A stretch of DNA of 64,000 bases from Diplonema papillatum (lineage: Eukaryota > Euglenozoa > Diplonemea > Diplonemida > Diplonemidae). Of this stretch, positions 57,548 through 64,000 are shown in pieces. The stretch spans positions 186,001 to 250,000 of the forward strand of contig JAPJBO010000079.1 in the NCBI GenBank assembly GCA_030068145.1, read 5' to 3'. Below the pieces are notes generated by a model that made no database searches, was not told the origin of the DNA, and saw only the letters and a program-made list of their open reading frames with translations. The position numbers were made by a program, and so were the translations under genes. The first letter of the stretch is position 1; each line of letters starts with the position of its first letter.

Positions 57548-57835
57548 GCTGGGCGGAACACGTGGGAGCGGGGGGGATTTCGGGGGAATGCAGAAATGCG
57601 GCGGCAGCCTGTGTGTGTGTAGGGCGGAAGCCGGTGGTCGCTGCTGACGGTCGTGCAGCAGGAGGGCGAGGCGACGTGCGTCGGGTGGGACCGGGACCCC
57701 GTCGAGAAGGGCCGCCTCGCCTTCGGCGACACCCGCGGCAATGTCTTCGTCGCCACCCTGCGCGGCAACCGCTACTCGCTGCTGCACCGCTGAGGCCACG
57801 CCGTCGTTACCCTCGCGTGGAGCCCCGCATTCCAG
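57548..57835 (+). pseudogene. Decayed copy 1 of the TBC1D31 N-terminal exon
   Basis: Homologous to 58444-58759 but with an internal deletion (the TLTAHSQAGS region is missing), a small insertion (DRDPV for DPV) and a stop codon where the others have Cys (LLHR-stop-GHAV). A short tail ending in TTGCGGGGACAATCTGATG follows; the same tail follows copy 2. Confidence 0.8.
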
Positions 57836-57947
57836 AACACGGCACAAAGTGTGAACACATTCTACTTCCGTCTGATTTTCCCTGCCTTTGCATTTGCGGG
57901 GACAATCTGATGGTCGAGACCCGCCTCTACTCAAACGAGGCCGCGTG

Positions 57948-58263
57948 GGCGGAACACGTGGGGCGGGGGAACTTCAGGGGGATGCAGAAATGCGCGCGCG
58001 TGACGCTGACCGCGCACAGCCAGGCGGGCAGCCTGTGGGGCGGCAAGCCGGTGGTAGCCGCCGACGGCACCGTCGTGGTCGTGCAGCAGGACGGCGTCGG
58101 GAAGGGCGAGGCGACGTGCGTCGGGTGGGACCCCGTCGAGAAGGGCCGCCTCGCCTTCGGCGACTCCCGCGGCAACGTCTTCGTCGCCACCCTGCGCGGC
58201 AACCGCTACTCGCTGCTGCACCGCTGCGGCCACGCCGTCGTTACCCTCGCGTGGAGCCCCGCA
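57948..58263 (+). pseudogene. Intact-frame copy 2 of the TBC1D31 N-terminal exon
   Basis: About 316 bp differing from 58444-58759 at only three or so positions. The frame is open (QKCARVTLTAHSQAGSLWGG through LHRCGHAVVTLAWSPA), but the homology stops abruptly after GTGGAGCCCCGC without a splice donor. It then runs into the tail shared with copy 1 and a stop. It cannot encode the rest of the protein as it stands. Confidence 0.8.
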
Positions 58264-58479
58264 TACACGGCACAAAGTGTGAACACATTCTACTTCCGTC
58301 TGATTTTCCCTGCCTTTGCATTTGCGGGGACAATCTGATGTTCGAGACCCGCCTCACAGCCTCAATGGTCAACCGGAGACCCTACAACACCGAACCTCTA
58401 AACCACAATAAACGCTAAAAAAACAAGCAGGGAAGAGGCCGCGTGGGCGGAACACGTGGGGCGGGGGAACTTCAGGGGG

Positions 58480-61400
58480 ATGCAGAAATGCGCGCGCGTG
58501 ACGCTGACCGCGCACAGCCAGGCGGGCAGCCTGTGGGGCGGCAAGCCGGTGGTAGCCGCCGACGGCACCGTCGTGGTCGTGCAGCAGGACGGCGTCGGGA
58601 AGGGCGAGGCGACGTGCGTTGGGTGGGACCCCGTCGAGAAGGGCCGCCTCGCCTTCGGCGACTCCCGCGGCAACGTCTTCGTCGCCACCCTGCGCGGCAA
58701 CCGCTACTCGCTGCTGCACCGCTGCGGCCACGCCGTCGTCGCCCTCGCGTGGAGCCCCGCCAAGCGCGGGGAGGTCGTCGTGTCGCTGTGCAACCGCACC
58801 ATCCTCGTCCTCAACTGCGAGAAGGAGGGCAAAGTCGGCCACACCCTACGCAGCCACCAAAACAGGGTCCACCGCCTCCGCTTCTCGCCGCCCCACCAAG
58901 CCCTGCTGTGTAGCGCGTCGAGCGACAGCGTCGCGGTCTGGACGACGCCGTACACTCCGCTGGGCTCGAAAAGCGGCCGGTTCGAAGTCAAGTATTCCTT
59001 GAAAACCGCCGCGTACCCACCGGTCGACGTCGCGATCACCTCGCAGTACCTCGTGACGTGCCACGTCAACGCGCTGTGCGTCTGGGACCTCTGCGGGCCG
59101 GCGCTGGTGAAGGAGATCCCGGTCCCGACCATGGGCGACCCGGACAGCCACCACCCGCCCGGCGATGCTACCGAGGGCGGCGGCGAGGCGGGGGGGAAGC
59201 GGGCGCTGCCGGCGATCCACCAGTTCGACGCGATGTGCGTGACGCCGGGGGGGCAGTACGTGGTGGCGGGCGGGAGGGGGTCTCCGTGCGTTGTGGTCGT
59301 CGACTTGACCAGGCTGTGCGTCGAACGAGTGGTGCAGGTCGCCGGGCTGCCAGGCGTCGGAGGCAGCGGCAGCGGCGTGGCGGATTTGAAGTGTTTCCGG
59401 TCGCCTTTCAAGGCGGGCAAACCCGGGGATGGCGCTGCTCCGCACGACAGACGCGACAAGTCGGCGTGTCTGCTCGCAGTGGTCACCACCGAGGGTGGAG
59501 TCTTCGTCATCGACGCGTTTGGACACACGCGGCCGAGGCTGGTCTGCGCTGTCAAGGGGGAGGGTGCGGCCGTGCACAGCGTCGAAATCGGCGGGAATTA
59601 CGGCGGTGATCAGTATCTCGCGGCCCTGACGGGCCGCTCACTGCGCGTCGTGCACCTGCCGACGGCCCGCCTGTTCGGCGAGCTGCAGGCCGGCGACCCG
59701 ACGCCTTCGTCGGAAACGACGCTGCTCAACTCGTGCCTCGCCGCCGCCGCCAAAACGACGGTGCCGGCCTTCCTCGCACCAGCCTTCCCCCCCGGCGGCC
59801 TCGCGTTTCAGCTCTCGCGGCAGATTGCCGCGCACAAGGCAGACATGCCGCCCCCCACCCTGCAGCACACAGTCCCCCTCCGCTCCGCCTTGTCCCCTGT
59901 TGACGACTGGATCAAACCCGACCTGAAGGCGGCGCCCGCGTCGCCGTCTCCGGTGCAGCTTGCCATCGCCGGGGGGGAGGCTGCCCACCGGCCGCAGTCG
60001 GCCGCGCTCCAGCGCAACACGGACGCCGGAAAAAACCTCGACGAGGCGATGTTCGCGCAGCTGTACCAGCCGGCGTTCACGACCGACCGAGGCGGCGGCG
60101 CTGGGCCCCGCCGCGGCGCCGCCGCCGGCGCCCTGCGCGACCGGACCAACGGGAACCCGCGGGGGTCGGAGGTGTCGCTGAAGGACAGCGCGGCGCCGAG
60201 AAAGAGGAGGGCGGCACTGCGGGCGGCGGCGCCCGGGCTCGGCCGCGGCGAGGCGTCGGCGGTGACCGACCCGACGATGCGGACAGACGTCGACGACGAG
60301 TTCCAAGTGCACGTCGACCTCGACGACAAGGCGCTGTCGCTGAACACCATCAAGCTCCGGCGGCTGCTGTTCAGCTTCGGCCGCTACCCCGACAAATACC
60401 GCGGGTTGATCTGGCGATTCAGCCTCCGCCTGCCCACGTCGGCGGTCTCGTCGGCCAACTTCTCCGCGCTGCTCGACAAAGGAAGGCACCCCGGGATCCC
60501 GCTGCTCCTCCAGAAATACCCCCTCACCTGCGCGAAGGTCGGGCAGATGCTCGAGCGCGTCCTCGAGTGCCTCAGCCACCACTGCCCCGCCGTGTCGCTG
60601 ACCGGCTGGATGCCGGAGCTGCTGTTCCCGCTCGTCAAGTCCTTCGGCAACAATTTGAAGTCGGCGTTCGAAGCCTCGCTGGTGTACCTCCTCAACTGGG
60701 GCAAGAGCTTCCTCGCCGACTACCCGCACTACTCCTACCATTCCGTGCTGCTCCTCAACACCCTCCTCGAGCGGCTTGAACCCGACACTCTCGGCATCCT
60801 CCGCACGAACAGCTGCCCTGTTGAACTGTACGCTTGGCAGCCTATGACCAGCATCTTCACGGATCTCTTGAGCTGTTCCGAGTGGCAAGCTGTAATGGAC
60901 CACGCGTTTTCGAACCAGCCGATCTGGCTGTTTTACTTCCACGTGGCGTACCTCGCTTCCCAGAAGAAGGTGCTCGCGACGTGTAAAGGTGAAGAGGGGT
61001 TCTCGAAGTTCTTCCAGCGCAACAATCCGGTCAACGTGAACCAAGTCATTCAGCACGCGTACCAACTCGCCCGGCGAGCGGACGCCGAGGAGCTGCTGGA
61101 CCGGATGCCCCCCGAGTGCAACGCGGCGTCGTACCAGGAGCTGGTGCTGCTGCCTCCCGACGAGCCTTACCCGCTGATTTCGAACTTCCCCCAGGTCGCG
61201 CTGAACGCCGCGGTCGCCGAGAGGGACCGGATCCTGCTGCACGAGATGCACTTGGCCACCGTCAAGAAGAACATCGGCGAGATCAAGCGGCAGCTCGGCG
61301 ATGCGGAGTCGGCGCACGAGCGCAAGATCCAAGAGCTGCACTTCAAGAGCGAGGCGCACGAGGCCGCGCTGCAGGCGGAGTCGGAGAGGCACCAGCACAT

Positions 61401-63540
61401 GGTCGAGGAGAGGGAGCGCGTGCTGCAGGAGCAGACGCAGCTACGCCTCCGGCGCACTCTGCTACAGCAGAAGGCGGCAAGCCTTGAGCTTGAGCTCGCG
61501 TCGACGAAGACCGGGGAAGCCCTCGGCCGTCTGAACACAGGCGTCGCCGACTTCAGCTCCGCCCTCCAGCGGACGGCGGTGGAAGCGTTGGGGGAAGACC
61601 TGCTCCTGCGCACCGAAGAACGCGCGCAGAAGCACTACGAGCACGCCGTGCGGTGGATCTCGGACGTGCCGGCGTTCGACGACAAGTACACCGACATCGC
61701 GTACCAGAAGGGCGGCGCGGCTACCGCGTCGCAGCACTCGCTCGAGGGCACGAGGCGCAGCGGGTCGTCCCTCAAGCGGCAGCCGGACCCCCCCCCCGGG
61801 CCTCAGCGTGCGAGCGCCGCCACGCAAGCCGACGCCTGCGCCGCGAACGTCCTGGCAGACCTCCGACTGGAGACCGCCGAGAGAGGCACAGCGACCGACA
61901 GCCTGCCACCACCAGAGTACACGCAACAGCTAGAGCGCGAGCTGGGGACCATGCGCGAGGCCGACCGGCACCACCGTGCAGCCCTCGAGCAACTCAACCT
62001 CGAGTTGCAGCGGCAGCAGGCCTTCTTCAAGGCGCAGGCCGACGACGCGGCCGTCAAGTCCGCGAAGCGGGCGGCCGAGCCGGCGTCTATTTTCCCGCCG
62101 CAAGGGGGCGCGGGCTGCGGGGAGAGAGGAGAGGAGGGCGAGCGGGGGGCCCTCGGGCAACTCGACCTCGAGCTGCAGAGGCAGCAGGCCTTGTTCAAGG
62201 CGCAGGCCGACGACGCGGCCGGCAAGTCCGCGAAGCGGGCGACCGAGCCGGCGGCCGTGTTCCCGCCGCGGGCGGGCGCGGGCTGCGGGGGCGAGAGAGC
62301 AGAGGAGGGCGAGCGGGAGGAAAAAGACGCGAAGCGCGCGAAGCGCAGCGGGCCCCCTCCTCCTGCTGCTGCTCCTGCGGAGGGGCAGCCGCGGCGCCGG
62401 GAGGCGGCCGAGCAGCTGGGCGCGCTGCTGGTGCGGGAGATCGGCGAAAAGCACCAGGCGCAGCGCCGCGAAATCGTGCGCGGGGGGGACGCCGCCGCGG
62501 CGCGGCCCGCGCTGCCGCCGGCGGTGGCGGCGCGGGAGGCCAGCAGCAGCGGAACGGGCCGATCGCCGACGACGACGACAACGCCGACGCTGATTCGCGG
62601 CGGAGCGTGCGAATCGGCGCCGGCGACCGGCGTCTCGCGGACCCCCGCGTCAACCGCGACGCCAGCCAATCCGTTGCAGCGGGCCTCGACGAGTTCGTCG
62701 TCCACGCCGTCCTCTTCTGAACTGCAAGTGTTCGACACCCGCCGCACGCAAGTGCAAACCGTCCACACGTCAGTGTTCGTCTCCACGTCTCAAGCGACAC
62801 CCGGCCCGCCTGGCGAGTCTTCCAGGGTTCCTTCCCACCGTTTGCCGGCATCGCAAACACCGCCTCTTTCTTCCACGCCGCTAACAAGCCGGACGTCGAC
62901 AGCGCCCACTGAGAAGCCAGGAAGCGCGTCTACGACGACGCCCATTCCGCCGAGCACTTCGAGCTCGACGAGCCTTTCCGGGTACCTGCACCAGGAGCGG
63001 ATCGACAGCCTGCGCCAGCGGTACACGCAGATCCTGGAGGACACGCGGCAGGGCGGCCAGGTCGCCGAGGAGCGGCGGCGGCGCAGCGAGAGCGAAGCCG
63101 ACGAGGGCACGCGGATCATGCGCCTCCTCGAGCAGCGCGCCGCGGCGCTGGCCAGGGAGGCCGCGGGCATCTCGACGCAGAACCCGGACGTCTCGTTTGC
63201 GGTGTCGTCCCTCTCGAGCTTGACCCAGCAGCTCCGGTCGCCGGGGCAGTTCGAAGCGGACCTCACGGGGACCACGACGCCCTCGCCCTCCGAGCGCCGG
63301 AACCGCGACGACGGCCGGTGGCAAGCCTCGTCGGCGACTCAGTCGTCTTCGCTCCCGCATCCCCCCGAGGCCTTCTCTGCCGCGTCCACCGAGAGTGATT
63401 CCCCGTCGCAGCCGCCGTTCCACAACCCCTTCCTCGCTGAAAACACCCCCGACACCATTGACCCCTCCGATGCGTCGTCTCACACCGCGAGCCATTCCCT
63501 CGTTGATCTGCTTGCTCTCCCCGATGATTCGGAAATCTAG
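58480..63540 (+). CDS. TBC1D31: TBC1D31-type WD40/TBC protein
   Basis: From the first in-frame ATG (58480) the protein has 1686 residues. The conserved frame extends upstream to an acceptor-like CAAGCAG at 58424-58430, so the true start is probably on an upstream exon. Domains: WD40 propeller (1 to about 400; GRLAFGDSRGNVFVATLRGN, VALAWSP, LLCSASSDSVAVW); a TBC-like domain (about 613-890; RLLFSFGRYPDKYRGLIWRF, ALLDKGRHPGIPLLLQKYP, YAWQPMTSIFTDLLS) that follows human TBC1D31 closely; a long coiled coil (about 907-1053); then a Ser/Thr/Pro-rich extension absent in animals (human about 1066 residues). A segment of about 58 residues (QLNLELQRQQAFFKAQADDA...) is tandemly repeated near 61980-62320. 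TBC1D31 is a centriolar-satellite protein needed for ciliogenesis, which suits a flagellated cell. Catalytic Arg/Gln finger motifs of active Rab-GAPs are not evident. Confidence 0.92.
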   Translation: MQKCARVTLTAHSQAGSLWGGKPVVAADGTVVVVQQDGVGKGEATCVGWDPVEKGRLAFGDSRGNVFVATLRGNRYSLLHRCGHAVVALAWSPAKRGEVVVSLCNRTILVLNCEKEGKVGHTLRSHQNRVHRLRFSPPHQALLCSASSDSVAVWTTPYTPLGSKSGRFEVKYSLKTAAYPPVDVAITSQYLVTCHVNALCVWDLCGPALVKEIPVPTMGDPDSHHPPGDATEGGGEAGGKRALPAIHQFDAMCVTPGGQYVVAGGRGSPCVVVVDLTRLCVERVVQVAGLPGVGGSGSGVADLKCFRSPFKAGKPGDGAAPHDRRDKSACLLAVVTTEGGVFVIDAFGHTRPRLVCAVKGEGAAVHSVEIGGNYGGDQYLAALTGRSLRVVHLPTARLFGELQAGDPTPSSETTLLNSCLAAAAKTTVPAFLAPAFPPGGLAFQLSRQIAAHKADMPPPTLQHTVPLRSALSPVDDWIKPDLKAAPASPSPVQLAIAGGEAAHRPQSAALQRNTDAGKNLDEAMFAQLYQPAFTTDRGGGAGPRRGAAAGALRDRTNGNPRGSEVSLKDSAAPRKRRAALRAAAPGLGRGEASAVTDPTMRTDVDDEFQVHVDLDDKALSLNTIKLRRLLFSFGRYPDKYRGLIWRFSLRLPTSAVSSANFSALLDKGRHPGIPLLLQKYPLTCAKVGQMLERVLECLSHHCPAVSLTGWMPELLFPLVKSFGNNLKSAFEASLVYLLNWGKSFLADYPHYSYHSVLLLNTLLERLEPDTLGILRTNSCPVELYAWQPMTSIFTDLLSCSEWQAVMDHAFSNQPIWLFYFHVAYLASQKKVLATCKGEEGFSKFFQRNNPVNVNQVIQHAYQLARRADAEELLDRMPPECNAASYQELVLLPPDEPYPLISNFPQVALNAAVAERDRILLHEMHLATVKKNIGEIKRQLGDAESAHERKIQELHFKSEAHEAALQAESERHQHMVEERERVLQEQTQLRLRRTLLQQKAASLELELASTKTGEALGRLNTGVADFSSALQRTAVEALGEDLLLRTEERAQKHYEHAVRWISDVPAFDDKYTDIAYQKGGAATASQHSLEGTRRSGSSLKRQPDPPPGPQRASAATQADACAANVLADLRLETAERGTATDSLPPPEYTQQLERELGTMREADRHHRAALEQLNLELQRQQAFFKAQADDAAVKSAKRAAEPASIFPPQGGAGCGERGEEGERGALGQLDLELQRQQALFKAQADDAAGKSAKRATEPAAVFPPRAGAGCGGERAEEGEREEKDAKRAKRSGPPPPAAAPAEGQPRRREAAEQLGALLVREIGEKHQAQRREIVRGGDAAAARPALPPAVAAREASSSGTGRSPTTTTTPTLIRGGACESAPATGVSRTPASTATPANPLQRASTSSSSTPSSSELQVFDTRRTQVQTVHTSVFVSTSQATPGPPGESSRVPSHRLPASQTPPLSSTPLTSRTSTAPTEKPGSASTTTPIPPSTSSSTSLSGYLHQERIDSLRQRYTQILEDTRQGGQVAEERRRRSESEADEGTRIMRLLEQRAAALAREAAGISTQNPDVSFAVSSLSSLTQQLRSPGQFEADLTGTTTPSPSERRNRDDGRWQASSATQSSSLPHPPEAFSAASTESDSPSQPPFHNPFLAENTPDTIDPSDASSHTASHSLVDLLALPDDSEI

Positions 63541-64000
63541 TTTCCACGGAGCATGCACGAGGCCGCAGACCGCCACACGTCGTAAATGTTGCATTAGTGA
63601 ATTTGTCAGGCCTTCGACTACCCTGAGCAACGCATAATGCTACAAGTCAATCGACTGTGGCATTTTTCATCCTGTTGCCTCCGGCTTCATTCATCTCTTA
63701 GTCAATGAAGCGAGACCAATGAATCATCAGACCATGCTTTTGCATGTCGTGTATCGAGCAACATTCATCCCCGTGTGCTTACGCAAAGGTTTCTGTCCCC
63801 GCTTAGGGTGACTAGCTTGATGGTGAGAAACGTGCACGACCCCACTAAATGTAAAACAAGGTCGGCGTAGCTAAGCAACCTGGCAAGCGCAGGTTTGTAA
63901 AGTTCTTCAGCGTATTTTTACGCAAAATCCTTTTTAGAGGACGAACCCCGACGGTTTCGCGATTGAGCATCGTCAGACTTTTGTACTTGCGAAACACTGC
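63541..64000. other. 3' flank with a decayed rRNA-like repeat
   Basis: About 63583-63640 is the inverse of 44509-44570 (GTCAGGCCTTCGACTA, CCTGAGCAACGCA). About 63655-63745 resembles the LSU fragment at 56570-56680 (CCTCCGGCTTCAT, ATGAAGCGAGACCAA) but is more diverged. No gene begins before the window ends. Confidence 0.55.

Noticed and set aside
59638..61398. 586-residue minus-strand frame
   Set aside because: Shadow opposite the TBC domain region.

Overview
The window is nuclear DNA of a unicellular eukaryote. Long GC-rich exons carry eukaryote-specific proteins: a strumpellin-type WASH subunit, a TBC1D31-type WD40/TBC protein, a CABLES-type cyclin-box protein, an RRM splicing-type protein and a condensin-G-like protein. 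Two genes can be rebuilt with conventional GT-AG introns. Intergenic DNA is long and full of microsatellites, minisatellites and short dispersed inverted-repeat elements. Fourteen of the fifteen gene models lie on the + strand, and several start codons sit just downstream of a pyrimidine tract followed by AG. Together these suggest a flagellated protist with co-oriented genes, possibly a euglenozoan of diplonemid type. That assignment is an inference; no spliced-leader gene or complete rRNA gene was found.

Layout. 1-1.3 kb: the 3' end of an unrecognised gene. 2.7-13.5 kb: three members of an unusual secreted protein family (signal peptide, Lys-Ser-Asn-rich segment, Pro/Thr stalk, C-terminal domain of 12 invariant cysteines), two of them recent duplicates sharing 3' flanks. 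13.7-14.4 kb: the only - strand candidate, part of a single-pass membrane protein. 14.4-23 kb: repeat-rich with no convincing gene. 23.0-27.2 kb: a PPR-like/CABLES fusion. 28.3-30.0 kb: an Ala-rich repeat protein. 31.1-32.4 kb: a condensin-G-like protein. 33.4-34.0 kb: an RRM plus zinc-knuckle protein. 37.4-42.2 kb: a three-exon gene with a TH1/PH-like domain, SH3/Tudor-like modules, coiled coil and SAM domain. 44.9-47.2 kb: tandem PhzF-fold genes, the first lacking the catalytic glutamate. 48.7-50.6 kb: an FHA-dysferlin domain protein. 51.6-56.1 kb: a five-exon strumpellin gene whose reconstructed length (1160 aa) is almost that of the human protein. 58.5-63.5 kb: TBC1D31, preceded by two extra copies of its first recognisable exon.

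Functionally the recognisable genes are housekeeping (endosomal actin, centriolar satellite/cilium, chromosome condensation, RNA processing). They do not form a pathway together. The most novel material is the 12-cysteine secreted family, the PPR-CABLES fusion, the PhzF pair and the exon triplication at TBC1D31. At least two MITE-like families and LSU rRNA fragments are scattered between genes, one element lying inside a strumpellin intron.
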